Below, in pieces: positions 26,801 to 34,539 of a stretch of DNA of 64,000 nucleotides. The notes under the pieces are model-generated. The model was given only the letters and a program-made list of their open reading frames with translations. It was not told the DNA's origin and did not search any database. The DNA comes from an uncultured Eubacteriales bacterium (GTDB lineage Bacteria; Bacillota; Clostridia; Oscillospirales; Oscillospiraceae): contig UQZA01000001.1 of NCBI GenBank assembly GCA_900545515.1, forward strand, positions 186,001 to 250,000, written 5' to 3'. Numbering within the stretch: position 1 is the stretch's first letter; the number at the start of each line of letters is the position of its first letter. Both the position numbers and the translations under genes were made by a program.

Positions 26801-28852
26801 GAGGCCGGTTTTCTCCGCCAGGCCCTCTGCCCGGATGTACTCTGCCGCCAGGGCCACCATACCCGCCACCTGAGGCGCAGCCATGGAGGTACCAGACATA
26901 GTTTCATAAGCCTGACCCCCCGGTATCTGCCCGTTGACGGAGTAAATGTTGCCACCGGGGGCCGTCACCTCCGGCTTCATGGTAAGGCTGCCGGGAACAC
27001 CCCAGGAGCTGAAGCTGCTCATGGTCTCATACGGAAGGCCCAGATCGCCGGAGGCCACCTGATCCCCCACGGTGAGGACGCCCTCATAATACAGAATCTG
27101 CCCGTCCTCCCCGGTCACCGGCGAGGCGTTGGCCTTCAGTACCGCCCCATCGGACTGAGTCACGGAGACGAAGGGGGCCGTCCCGCTGTAATCCGTGAGA
27201 TCCATGTTGATGGACCCGGCTTGGTTGTTGTATACCACCGTGGCAATGGCCCCAGCCGCTACAGCATTGTCCCCCTTTTGGTAGAAGGAGATACCACCCC
27301 GGGAGCACACCACAATTTTTCCCTGGGCCCCGCCGTTCAGGGCGGCAAAATCCTCCGGCGTACCAACGCCGTCCATGTAAATATAGGGCTGCTCCCCTGC
27401 CAGGGTAGCCATGGGAGCGTTGCCATACACCGTCTGGGTATAGAAGAGAAGCTTTCCTCCTGCCTCCAGGTACATGCCCGTATATCCCCTGTTGTCCACA
27501 GAGGCCACGGACAAGGCGTTGGCAAAGGTACCCGGCATCCCGGTGGTGGTCATGCTCACGTCCCCTGCATACAGGTGCCCGGTGGGGCTGTAGCTGTGGT
27601 CCATCCAAGCGCCGGAATTTCCGGCGGACATTGTGGCCACAATCCCGCTTTCGGTGAGGGAATCCAGAATGGCCTGATAGGTCTCGTCGCTGTTCCGATT
27701 GAAGCCAGGGCTCCCAGAGCCAAGAGACAGGTTCACTGCGTCACACCCCAGGACAATGGCGTCTTCAATGGCCGCCATATAGTCCGAGTCGTAGGCGCCA
27801 CCGGTTTTGCCGAAGACCTTCATGGTGATGATCTGGGCGTCCGGGGCCACGCCCTGGGTCTTCACGGTCTCCAGAGCAGGAGCAAAGGACCCATCCTCTT
27901 GGGGGATGTAGGCGTTTGCCGCTGCAATCCCGGCCACGTGGGAGCCATGCTCCGACTGCTTGTCGTTGTCATGGGTGATATCCAGGTCCCGGTCAATGTA
28001 GTTAAAACCAAAGGGCAGTTTCCCGCTCACATACAGGTCCTCTGCCGTGTAATTCTTGGCCGCCACAGTGCTGCCAATGTTCAGCTGATCCAGAACTGCG
28101 GCAATCCTCTCCGCATCCAGCAGATCCAACTCCTTCTGATAGTCCTCCAGGGTCTTCCCCTCCAGCTCCGCCCGGCATCTCAGAGCATACTGGAAGCCAG
28201 CGCCGGAGAATGATTGGTGGTCCGTATCAATGCCTGTGTCAATGACCGCAATCCGGGAGCCTGCGCCGGTGTATCCGGCGGCCCAAGCCCCCGGAGAGCC
28301 AATCATTTCCGAGGAGGTGGACATATTCGGGTCTGCCGTACCGGTAGATACCACATCCGGGCGGTACTGGGTTTCCAACACCACCTTCTCCACCCCGGGA
28401 AGGGCTTCAATTTTGGAAATTTGCCCGTATTCCACGTTGACGGACAGAATATTCGCCGCCAGAGTCAGGTTCCAGACGATGTCCGGGGCTTTTCCAGTGG
28501 CCGTCTCCATGCGGGCGGCCACATCCTCCTGCAGTTGCCGCAGACTCCGGCGGTAGGACGCCGCCTGGAGATTTTCTGCAAGATGTTCGGGGGAAAAGCC
28601 AGCTGCCAGGGTGGCGGGCTTCTCCAGCACCACGGATACCCGGACCAGGTCCGTATCCAAGTGGTCCGGTGAGTCGGGGATCTCTTCCGGGATGCGCTCC
28701 GGGAGCGCACCGTCTGCGGCAGCGTTTTCTGCCTTTTGGAAAGGCAACGCCACGTTCTGTGTACCGGCCCCATGGATGGGAACCGCGCAGATGCACATCG
28801 CCACAACCAGCAGCCAAGCCAGCAGGCTGGTCATCCCATGTCTGTTTTTCAT
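20897..28852 (-). CDS. Giant secreted subtilase with dockerin, Ig-like, cohesin-like and SLH domains (copy 1)
   Basis: A 2,651-residue surface protein. A signal peptide (1-30) and propeptide (to about 165) precede a lactocepin/C5a-peptidase-like S8 domain. It has catalytic Asp205 (VIDTGID), His302 (EHGSHVAG) and Ser656 (SGTSMAAP), with a protease-associated insert at about 480-580. A wall-proteinase-type beta domain follows. A full dockerin with two calcium loops lies at about 825-878. Further on are beta-propeller-like stretches, Big_2-type Ig domains near 1510-1590 and 1850-1930, and a cohesin-like domain near 2275-2370. The protein ends with a Cys-rich repeat and three SLH domains (about 2466-2651) that should bind wall polysaccharide. 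It is regulated from 28886-28953, probably by the adjacent ArsR-type protein. The natural substrate is unknown. Confidence 0.85.
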   Translation of the reverse strand: MKNRHGMTSLLAWLLVVAMCICAVPIHGAGTQNVALPFQKAENAAADGALPERIPEEIPDSPDHLDTDLVRVSVVLEKPATLAAGFSPEHLAENLQAASYRRSLRQLQEDVAARMETATGKAPDIVWNLTLAANILSVNVEYGQISKIEALPGVEKVVLETQYRPDVVSTGTADPNMSTSSEMIGSPGAWAAGYTGAGSRIAVIDTGIDTDHQSFSGAGFQYALRCRAELEGKTLEDYQKELDLLDAERIAAVLDQLNIGSTVAAKNYTAEDLYVSGKLPFGFNYIDRDLDITHDNDKQSEHGSHVAGIAAANAYIPQEDGSFAPALETVKTQGVAPDAQIITMKVFGKTGGAYDSDYMAAIEDAIVLGCDAVNLSLGSGSPGFNRNSDETYQAILDSLTESGIVATMSAGNSGAWMDHSYSPTGHLYAGDVSMTTTGMPGTFANALSVASVDNRGYTGMYLEAGGKLLFYTQTVYGNAPMATLAGEQPYIYMDGVGTPEDFAALNGGAQGKIVVCSRGGISFYQKGDNAVAAGAIATVVYNNQAGSINMDLTDYSGTAPFVSVTQSDGAVLKANASPVTGEDGQILYYEGVLTVGDQVASGDLGLPYETMSSFSSWGVPGSLTMKPEVTAPGGNIYSVNGQIPGGQAYETMSGTSMAAPQVAGMVALAAEYIRAEGLAEKTGLTSRQLAQSLLMSTAVPLREEASGGNYWSVLKQGAGLANVGAVISSDLYIQMDPSATSSAADGKVKAELGDDPQRLGSYRVSFTLHNLTQEARSYTLATDLFTQHVFTQDGISYLDTQTAPLAAEVRYLVNGTAFVPTAQYDCDLDGDGDTDAGDAQIILNYVAGLLDQVDRKADLDGDGQITTYDAYCLLNALETGRMVLPAGSSVEVTAEILLTEDTKASLDRQYENGAYLEGYLFVEPVATSEGETAPVHSIPILGFYGNWSQPSMYDRLTYTDALYGDATVPYLGFVQTNNLLVKHKGDAKAYFQVGNPYLLEERYPEGREAICSSDTLYQYRLSLIRNAAALTVLVTNQNGEVLYTGNVAAQAGSAYYHVNNQTWMDTVGTYTINRKVSSLGVREGDVITVQVVAVPEFYETAGELRGEDVVALLQSGKLGAGACLTTTMTVDDTAPEVTALSKDLRTGNLTVTARDNQYIAVVQVLNSAGTEVLASSAMVETEAGGLGSVTLDLSQLKLGPTCMVRVADYAGNETLYTVEYGGEAENYTGRMYGFTASEKYRGGGVRWMEIHPSRVCYQSETEYDGTTNLDAMNLHVTAAEYVDGYVYMAADNGFLYAAPQGQWASYVEVGQTGVAGGFLDLAFSYADGKLYAMGEDNTVYTVDLVTGEATKAFTVSVTNPTTTSAAYGVLLNLAIDDAGNFYSVNYSTTASRTFLYRWSAAQVQEGAVTDLAPMVPEKEAAAGFVQKSGTLAWDHDRDLLYWANAYSESSQSNNLLFFDLETGRAQKTNPDYYLGKYAAAASRMYVQTTGLYIVPSGNGYIAPAETASRITISDNQLTLLQGTAYTLTTAVYPWTLQDKSVTWTTSDESVVRVDEGRILAQGLGQAVITVTTHAAPNLTASCTVTVEKLSPVSLSGLVYDKSGSAHWAEFCTDDPAAWKTASDAAGSYYGGAILDDRIYAHDGTNLYEIDPDTFETKSLGAMSETWAWSDAAPAPALEGGYFGRIIGLCDSGTKVEMLNPQEGSLSYWTLSSQYQADPMAVIAHIESGLYGENDPAAFYYVLTESGRLWKFILYTKDDGKSYTLEREELGETGLDLSDVSSRSGGTYASMLYDGETGYLLLAAYTEGAQAQLYAIDPERSLATPLGGFGDGAWPVVSLYRYTRATELTVKLKPTHTSIYEKDTLQMEARVLPTTYDPGLIWSSSDPSVATVDERGVVTGVQAGTAVITATSMAKDDAGVPASASGTVTVKPLLQVSTTVNAQITDQTGSHWVTVHTADTGSYTVQADTDVRLAAGGYHEGKLYGVDGDYTQMCNIYEIDPANGFRATLGAKCSTSYSFLDLAAAPAMEMEAKDSSGNPISVIAFGGPMFISNARTLVYLNNFESGTVTVPSFDIARKYPDVAAVAFLGTTMYRDQWPAQDYYILCADGTLAMWEIYATYVPSESRVGYTLRQKVIGNIGKRFSNDHGLSMTYVNDGVNEGLVVAYSDGAAELYYIDLQEETLSVGKLGNVGQATAIAAPYVTTNPPESSVIFSLRDGTEEVSSTPVPFSQGGGVEVPMMDLTTETADTGEAARATGTLNAVGAALEQVELDSDGEGGQGTIRLTLTEVQAVTNGLVEIRYDAAALRYEGIDSAIGSTALRLDPEAGLLVFDYATAHPIQAGSPLAILRFAYEGDYVNTKFQIRTLQRNEELCLDEIVEAPVTQEDGGHTYQLTASKDPTCTEEGENTYTCEKCGHNYTETVAALGHDLGPWETVKAADCFHDGEERRSCSRCGEGETRAVAAGTGPCPSAAFADLDTEGWYHPYTDAVIAKGLMQGTGHGYFQPERPTTRGMLVTTLYRLAGAPEPEGKSTFTDLRKNAYYEKAVAWAQASGIAEGVTGTTFCPDEAVTREQTATFLYRYVTEYLGLTPEQSGDLSGYSDSARISTYAREAVAWAVSESFLEGYGDGTLRPRANLTRAQMAKFLTILAQDF

Positions 28853-28885
28853 GTATGTTCCTCCTTCAATTTCTGATCTGCCCCA

Positions 28886-28907
28886 ATATTACGTATTTGC
28901 GTAATAT
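28886..28907. promoter_or_regulatory. Palindromic candidate operator of protease copy 1
   Basis: A perfect 8-bp inverted repeat, ATATTACG ... CGTAATAT, with a 6-base spacer, lies just downstream of the -10 box in the early transcribed region. Size and position suit an ArsR-family operator; the regulator encoded at 29126-30250 is the obvious candidate. Confidence 0.6.
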
Positions 28908-28924
28908 GTGTAAGCTATAAAGCT

Positions 28925-28953
28925 AGTATATAGGACCGCCGCAGCTTTGTCAA
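28925..28953 (-). promoter_or_regulatory. Promoter of protease copy 1
   Basis: TTGACA (28948-28953) and TATACT (28925-28930) on the minus strand with 17 bases between: a strong sigma-A-type promoter. Confidence 0.8.
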
Positions 28954-29010
28954 GTTAAATTCCTATCGCATTTCATCCGGCAACTGGGGAGGAGAACAAA
29001 GCAAAAGGGG

Positions 29011-29064
29011 CTGCCCTGAAAGCAAAGACTTGCAAAAACCAGCAAATCCTTATTTTCAGGGCAG
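29011..29064 (-). terminator. Terminator after ArsR-type regulator 1
   Basis: An 11-bp perfect stem (TTTCAGGGCAG with its complement) around a 32-base loop, followed on the minus strand by CCCCTTTTG. It separates the regulator from the protease promoter. Confidence 0.6.
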
Positions 29065-29125
29065 GCACTCAGTATCATTCTAATCAATTGTTATGAAAAA
29101 CCAGCATAGGGCACATCCCGCAGCT

Positions 29126-30250
29126 CTATTGCTGCAGCAAAACCCCGCATACCACATCGCAGAGATTGGTGACGGCATCCCGGTTCAGGTCGTAGTAAAT
29201 GCGGTTCTCTCCTCGCCTGGCACGCACCAGCCCCGCATCCAGCAGCAGGCCCATATGCCGCGAAATGGTGGCCGTCGTAAGGTTCATCTCCCGGGCCAAC
29301 TCCTGGCAGTAGGAACTGGAGCGGGAAATGCGCCGGAGAATTTCGAACTTGCTCCGGTCACTGATCACCTTCAGGAGATTGCAAATGGCCTCATCGGTCA
29401 TTTGCACCCGGTCCACCCGGAAGCTCTCGTTGATCAGCACGCCGATGTAAACCTGACGGAAGTCCTTCCCCTCCAGGGTACCGTAGGTATAAATCATGTC
29501 ATTGGCCGCCAGCATACTCAGATTGATGTATGTGTCCAGTCCATCCGCCTCTACCTCCTGGTTGGTCAGCTGCTCCAGCAAGTCCGGAAAGCTGTGACTT
29601 TGAAAATACTGCTCCCAATGGTCGTAGCTCTCCTGGGCCAGGGGCAGGAAGGACTCCATAGCCGCCTCCATCCGTAAGGCAACCGGATAAAGATGCTCTG
29701 ACAGCTCCTGGAAGGCCTCCGGAAAGCGGCAGAGAATTTTGTAAATCTTCCACCGGTACTGCTCCTCAATGGGGATCTGCTCCAGCTGGTCCACCAGCTC
29801 CGGCACAGTCTCCCCCGCATCTGCCACCCGAAAGCTCATCCCGCCGCTGTTCACATCAAAAAGCACATAGGGCCGGGAGAGAATCCCCAGCGCAGCGGTG
29901 CGGGTCCTGTCCAGCGCCTCTTGAAAGTCTGCAATCCGTATGTCTAAAAAGCTGTAAATCATCAGCTTCGCCAGACACATATTCTGCCATTTGCTCTCCG
30001 TATCCCACCGCTGGAAATAGTAGGTCAGCTGAGGAGACTCCGGCAGCTCTCCACAAACCTCCTCCACCAGCCCGGACAGATGGGAACACAGCAGCTCAAT
30101 CCGGTTTCTCTCCGGGCCGGATAGCTTTTGTCCGTATTTCAGAAGAATATCCCGTTTTTTCTGGCTGAAGGTAATACCATTTACCCGCTGGTAAATGGCC
30201 TCTATCGTTTCGTATAAAATTGCCGGTTTCCGCAGAATCATCTCGCCCAT
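29126..30250 (-). CDS. ArsR-type transcription regulator with large N-terminal region (copy 1)
   Basis: A 374-residue protein. Only the last 90 or so residues form the winged helix: LLKVISDRSKFEILRRI, CQELAREMNLTTATISRHMGLLLDAGLV, then the wing RRGENRIYYDL. The 280 residues before it are helical, of unknown family, and related to the same part of the regulator at 57402-58526 (shared KPxxLYET start and EVCxxx...YFF). Ordinary ArsR proteins are about 100 residues, so the long part probably senses a signal. The start at 30250 follows AGGGAGGA. The giant protease gene lies next downstream on the same strand. Confidence 0.8.
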   Translation of the reverse strand: MGEMILRKPAILYETIEAIYQRVNGITFSQKKRDILLKYGQKLSGPERNRIELLCSHLSGLVEEVCGELPESPQLTYYFQRWDTESKWQNMCLAKLMIYSFLDIRIADFQEALDRTRTAALGILSRPYVLFDVNSGGMSFRVADAGETVPELVDQLEQIPIEEQYRWKIYKILCRFPEAFQELSEHLYPVALRMEAAMESFLPLAQESYDHWEQYFQSHSFPDLLEQLTNQEVEADGLDTYINLSMLAANDMIYTYGTLEGKDFRQVYIGVLINESFRVDRVQMTDEAICNLLKVISDRSKFEILRRISRSSSYCQELAREMNLTTATISRHMGLLLDAGLVRARRGENRIYYDLNRDAVTNLCDVVCGVLLQQ

Positions 30251-30276
30251 TTTCAGATCCTCCCTATATATTTTAA

Positions 30277-30305
30277 AACATAACCGCCGCCCCGGCAAAA
30301 GTCAA
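30277..30305 (-). promoter_or_regulatory. Promoter of ArsR-type regulator 1
   Basis: TTGACT (30300-30305) and TATGTT (30277-30282) with 17 bases between on the minus strand. The -10 region carries an A/T palindrome-like ATGTTTTAAAATAT that could allow autoregulation. Confidence 0.65.
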
Positions 30306-30408
30306 GAAAAATCCTGTAAGGAGCCACTGGAATCCCACAAAACCGCTGCCTGTGTCTTAGGCGCAAACTTACACATCTGACAAAATTTCGAAAAACTTTC
30401 TAAAGTGC

Positions 30409-30437
30409 TTGTAAACTGCGGAGAAAAAAAGTATACT
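30409..30437 (+). promoter_or_regulatory. Promoter of SLH propeller gene
   Basis: TTGTAA (30409-30414) and TATACT (30432-30437) with 17 bases between; the transcript should begin near 30443. It is divergent from the regulator gene. Confidence 0.7.
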
Positions 30438-30444
30438 TAGCATC

Positions 30445-30498
30445 GGAACGGTAATGTAAGGAAGTCCATACCCGTTCCCTTTCAACTGGGCGTGGACT
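30445..30498 (+). ncRNA. Structured 5' leader with two competing stems, possible pseudoknot
   Basis: GGAACGG (30445-30451) pairs with CCGTTCC (30472-30478). AGTCCA (30463-30468) lies in the loop of that stem and pairs perfectly with TGGACT (30493-30498). The second pairing can extend as AGTCCAtaCCC with GGGcgTGGACT, which would take bases from the first stem. The element starts at the predicted 5' end of the mRNA and ends about 46 bases before the gene. I do not match it to a known riboswitch class. Confidence 0.45.
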
Positions 30499-30544
30499 GC
30501 GAACCCGGCCCCACAGCCTAAATTTTTGTAACAGGAGAAGAAAT

Positions 30545-33322
30545 ATGAAGATTCGGAAAACCACTGCAAAACTGATGGCGTTCCTCCTGGCGGTGTGTAT
30601 GCTGGCCACCACGGCTCTGGCCTACGACGGCATTTACACCGACAAAGAGGGCAACATCAGCTACAGCCCCTATGAGCAGGGGCTCTATTCCAACGGCGGC
30701 TACACCATTGACAAAGTCTCCCATCCCACTTTGGGTGCCGGTGAGGTGGACGGCATTCTCACTGGCGACCTGCAGGATCGCGGACAGAGCTACTCCTGGT
30801 CCATGGCAGAAGCGGGAGACTATGTGTACATCGGGACCTGCTACAATTCCACCTACTACATCTACCACAACAATGTAAAAACCACCCTGGATGGGATGAA
30901 GAGCTCCGGCATTCTGGACCCGGAGCTGGATACCGGGAAGGTCGCCGATGAAATTGTCCAGGTAGCCTTCGGCGTCGATACTTTTGACTCCACCTTGATG
31001 AACGACTGGGCCCCGGTGATCATGGCGGTCCACAAGATCACCGGCGAGGCCAAGGTGATTTTCCGGGAGCGGGACGTCTGGAGCCAGCATCCCGACATCT
31101 TCCCGGGCTATGCCCCCACCATGGCAGTGAAAAACTATCTCTCCGGCTACCGGATGGCCTTCGAGTTCCAGGGGAAGCTGTACTTCGCCGGTATGGGCAA
31201 CCCCACAGCTACCTTGGTGGAAGTAGATCCGGTCACCAATGAGGCCAAGATTGTATACTATAACATCAATCAAACCCGGGGCGTCGCCAACGGCGTGCAC
31301 GGCCTGCTGGTTTATGATGGAGAGATTCTCATGTGCCTGGCCACAGACAACTACGACGGGAAGGGCACGCCTGGCGGCCTCATTGTGGCCAGCTCCAATC
31401 CCAGCGCCTCCCTGGACACCTGGCGGGTCATTGCCGACCAGGACGATTTCGATGGCCTGCCTGCCGTGATGCAGATCGACGGCCTCAACGGCGGCGGCGT
31501 CTGGGACATCATTGAGTATCACGGCCACCTGTACGTAACCGTGGTCACAGACAAAACGGACAAAGAGACCGGCGTCACCAATAAGCAGGGCTTCGCCATG
31601 TACCGTGGCGAAAAGCAAGCGGACGGCTCCTTCACCTGGACCCAGGTCATCGGCGACCACAGCAAATACGGTTTTGGCCTGGGCATCAACTATTCCATGG
31701 CTTGCAACATGTGGGTTTACGACGGCTACCTCTACCTGGGCACCTACAACGACCCCATGCTGGACCTGGCGGCCGTGCCTGCCACCGGCAACTTTGAACA
31801 TCTGTACAACGACCTGGATCACTCCATCTATCTCTACCGCATGGATGCAGAGGAGAACTTCCAGCAGATCGGCGGCAAGGACGACAACCCCTATTTCCCG
31901 GAGGGTCCCCTGGGTAATCTGGGCGCCGGCCTGGGTAACCACTCCAACCAGTATGTCTGGCGCTTCGGCGTTCATAACGATGAATTGTACCTGGGCACCT
32001 TCGACACCTCCACCCTCACCTACATGTTTACCCAGCTCACCGATGGCCAGGTGGCCAATATGGACTACGAGGACATCAGCGGCCGGGCAGAGCTCCTGGA
32101 GGACGCCCTGCTGCAGGTTTTGGGACAGGAGAATAACCCCTATCTGGCCATGTTCCTGGAGGCAACCCTGTTTCACACCAAGGCCCTCGACCTGTTCCGG
32201 GATCTGTCCGGCTTTGCCACCGACATGTCCGCAGACTGGAATCCGGTGCCGGATTACCGGGAGCTCCTGGAGAATTACGAGGCCTTCCGGGATGATCTGC
32301 TGGCCAGGCTGGAATCTCAAATGGCCCAGCCTGATTTCCTGGAGCAGTACGCCGCTGCCAACGGGGTCACCGTGGCGGAGCTGCTAGTCAGCCAGGGTGC
32401 AGAGGTCCAAGGTCCCGTGGGCGACCGGCTGAAGGCCGCCCTTCGGGAGCAGCTTAAGAAGCTGCTGGCCAGCTGCGACCAGGTGTTTTATGACTCCACC
32501 ATTCACAACTTTGTCTTTTACTTCGGCGTCAACTACTACGCCCAGGAGTGCGAACGGGGCTTTGACCTGCTGGTCTCCAATGACGGCGTGCACTTCGACG
32601 CCATCACCCGGGATGGCTTTGGCGATGGGGCCAATCACGGCCTGCGGACCATTTGCTCCACGAAGCAAGGCGTCTTCCTGGGGACCGCCAATCCCTACTA
32701 TGGCACCCAGCTGTGGAGAATGTACAGCGAACGCGACCACGCTGGCTGCACCGGCGGGGACGGCTGCCCCAGCCGCTCCTTCACGGACCTGAACACCGGC
32801 GTCTGGTATCATCCCTACACCGACTATGTCATCTCCCACAGCCTGATGCGGGGTCTGAGCAGCACTCTGTTTGCCCCCAATCAGAGCATGACCCGGGGCA
32901 TGATGGTCACCACCCTGTACCGTCTGGCCGGGGAGCCCCAGGTAGAGGGTACCGCTACCTTCCAGGATGTGAAGTCCAGCGCTTACTATGCCAACGCTGT
33001 GGCCTGGGCAGAAGCCAACGGCATTGCCAAGGGCATTGACACCGGTGTCTTTGCCCCCAACGCCCCCGTAACCCGGGAGCAGGCTGCAGCCTTTGCCTAT
33101 CGGTACGTAACGGCATACTTGGGCAAAACGCCGGTGCCCGGCGCTTCCCTCGGCGGCTTCCAGGACGCAGGGCTGGTCTCCGATTATGCCGCAGAGTCCC
33201 TGTCCTGGGCCCATGCCGCCGGGCTGATGGTGGGCTATGGTGATGGCTTCCTCGGCCCCAAGGACACCGTAACCCGGGCGCAAATGGCCAAACTCCTGAC
33301 GCTGTTGGCTCAAAACTTCTAA
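30545..33322 (+). CDS. Secreted SLH-anchored protein with beta-propeller-like body
   Basis: A 925-residue surface protein. A signal peptide ends near residue 26 (TTALA). The body to about 745 has repeated blade-like motifs such as YVYIGTCYNSTYYIYH, LYLGTYNDPML, LYLGTFDTSTL and GVFLGTANPYYGTQLWRM, suggesting a beta-propeller interrupted by a helical insert (about 515-640). Three SLH domains (about 750-925) end with TRAQMAKLLTLLAQNF, almost the same ending as the neighbouring giant protease. The ATG at 30545 follows AGGAGA. The function is unknown; binding or an enzymatic role outside the cell is possible. Confidence 0.8.
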   Translation: MKIRKTTAKLMAFLLAVCMLATTALAYDGIYTDKEGNISYSPYEQGLYSNGGYTIDKVSHPTLGAGEVDGILTGDLQDRGQSYSWSMAEAGDYVYIGTCYNSTYYIYHNNVKTTLDGMKSSGILDPELDTGKVADEIVQVAFGVDTFDSTLMNDWAPVIMAVHKITGEAKVIFRERDVWSQHPDIFPGYAPTMAVKNYLSGYRMAFEFQGKLYFAGMGNPTATLVEVDPVTNEAKIVYYNINQTRGVANGVHGLLVYDGEILMCLATDNYDGKGTPGGLIVASSNPSASLDTWRVIADQDDFDGLPAVMQIDGLNGGGVWDIIEYHGHLYVTVVTDKTDKETGVTNKQGFAMYRGEKQADGSFTWTQVIGDHSKYGFGLGINYSMACNMWVYDGYLYLGTYNDPMLDLAAVPATGNFEHLYNDLDHSIYLYRMDAEENFQQIGGKDDNPYFPEGPLGNLGAGLGNHSNQYVWRFGVHNDELYLGTFDTSTLTYMFTQLTDGQVANMDYEDISGRAELLEDALLQVLGQENNPYLAMFLEATLFHTKALDLFRDLSGFATDMSADWNPVPDYRELLENYEAFRDDLLARLESQMAQPDFLEQYAAANGVTVAELLVSQGAEVQGPVGDRLKAALREQLKKLLASCDQVFYDSTIHNFVFYFGVNYYAQECERGFDLLVSNDGVHFDAITRDGFGDGANHGLRTICSTKQGVFLGTANPYYGTQLWRMYSERDHAGCTGGDGCPSRSFTDLNTGVWYHPYTDYVISHSLMRGLSSTLFAPNQSMTRGMMVTTLYRLAGEPQVEGTATFQDVKSSAYYANAVAWAEANGIAKGIDTGVFAPNAPVTREQAAAFAYRYVTAYLGKTPVPGASLGGFQDAGLVSDYAAESLSWAHAAGLMVGYGDGFLGPKDTVTRAQMAKLLTLLAQNF

Positions 33323-33388
33323 CGCTCCGGCAGAGCCGTGAGGGAGAGACCCACCTCCCCCACGGTCTCTGCACCCCCGTTTTCCGGC

Positions 33389-33443
33389 AAAAAACCGGGC
33401 AAATTCCCCTCCTGAACAGGTGCGGGAATTTGCCCGGTTTTTT
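33389..33443. terminator. Strong bidirectional terminator
   Basis: A 20-bp nearly perfect stem, AAAAAACCGGGCAAATTCCC and its complement, with a 15-base loop. It has A/T runs on both sides and lies between convergent genes. Confidence 0.9.
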
Positions 33444-33453
33444 CGATTTTCCT

Positions 33454-34341
33454 TCACCGGTGAATGGCGTACTCCACCGGAGTCTTGGCCGGAAGGTCCA
33501 GAAGCTCCGGATGACGGAGCAGCTCCTTGACCAGGGCCACAGTGCCGGAATAGTAATAGCCGTCGGCAATGCGCTCGTCCAGAGTGATGCCCAGGGGAAT
33601 CACCTGGTGGGGATCCTGGGCGCCGGCTTCGTCATAAGTCATGGTCCAGTGCTTTTTACCAATGACCACAAAGCAGGAGTTGGTGCCCCAGTTGGTCAGG
33701 TGATGGTAGCCGCACTCCAGGCCAATGGAACCCAGATTGCTGATAAAAATAGAAGAATAGTTGGGGTCCGTGGCAATGATGCCCTGAGGAACCTTGCCAT
33801 GCCGGTCCAGGAAAAACAGGGTATGCATCACCAGCCGCAAAATGGGCCGGGGTAGACGCACCAACCGGTCCATCATGTCGGAGGAGGGGTCCTTCACATC
33901 CGTGCGGCGGCACTGATGAATGGTCTGCATCAGTTCCTGATGGTAGCCGTCCAGGGTGGAGTTTTCGTCAAAATACTGAAAAGCCAAGCCCTCCTCAGAT
34001 TTGTCCTCAAACTTCTTCTTCACCACAAAGGCCACGGAGATGTACTTTCGTTGATAGACCCGGTTATAGGCGATAAACCGGTTCATTTTAGGCCGCAGCA
34101 CAAAGGCCTTGCCAATGGCAGCGCTGATCAAGTGAAAATAGGTGTATTTATCCTCCGTCCGTCCCGCGTTTTTCTTTGCCAGGTAATCATCCAGAGGGCG
34201 CAGGTCGATGTCCACATTGATGTAAGCCTCATTGTCGGCCCGGTTGGGGTACAGGTGGGGGGTAAACTGGGTCATCCCAGGCAGCTCCCGCAGCCACCAC
34301 CCATCCCGCCGGTCCCCCCATTTTTTCTTCCGTTTTTCCAA
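33454..34341 (-). CDS. CAT/E2-fold acyltransferase-like protein, catalytic His replaced
   Basis: A 295-residue protein resembling the catalytic domain of 2-oxoacid dehydrogenase E2 and chloramphenicol acetyltransferase: FTPHLYPNRADNEAYINVDIDL, YTYFHLISAAIGKAFVLRPKMNRF, IFISNLGSIGLECGYHH, and near the C-terminus GITLDERIADG. In true E2 enzymes the last motif is DHRxxDG with the catalytic His; here that position is Glu. There is no lipoyl domain and no neighbouring E1 or E3 gene. It may be a non-catalytic or differently catalytic member; stand-alone relatives are common in clostridia. Confidence 0.75.
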   Translation of the reverse strand: MEKRKKKWGDRRDGWWLRELPGMTQFTPHLYPNRADNEAYINVDIDLRPLDDYLAKKNAGRTEDKYTYFHLISAAIGKAFVLRPKMNRFIAYNRVYQRKYISVAFVVKKKFEDKSEEGLAFQYFDENSTLDGYHQELMQTIHQCRRTDVKDPSSDMMDRLVRLPRPILRLVMHTLFFLDRHGKVPQGIIATDPNYSSIFISNLGSIGLECGYHHLTNWGTNSCFVVIGKKHWTMTYDEAGAQDPHQVIPLGITLDERIADGYYYSGTVALVKELLRHPELLDLPAKTPVEYAIHR

Positions 34342-34539
34342 ATTTTCTCACTCCAGTTTCAAGAATCTGTCTGGTCAGATTCATTATACTAACCTTTTTG
34401 GAGAATTGCAAGAATCGGATACGCTCCATGGGGGCAGCAGCATTTCCTTTTTCTGGGGCCAAGTAACCCACCCATCCCTGGCACGGAAGCGCCCTGCGCC
34501 AGGGGGGTGAACTTGCAGTTGCCCTCTGTGCGTTTACCG

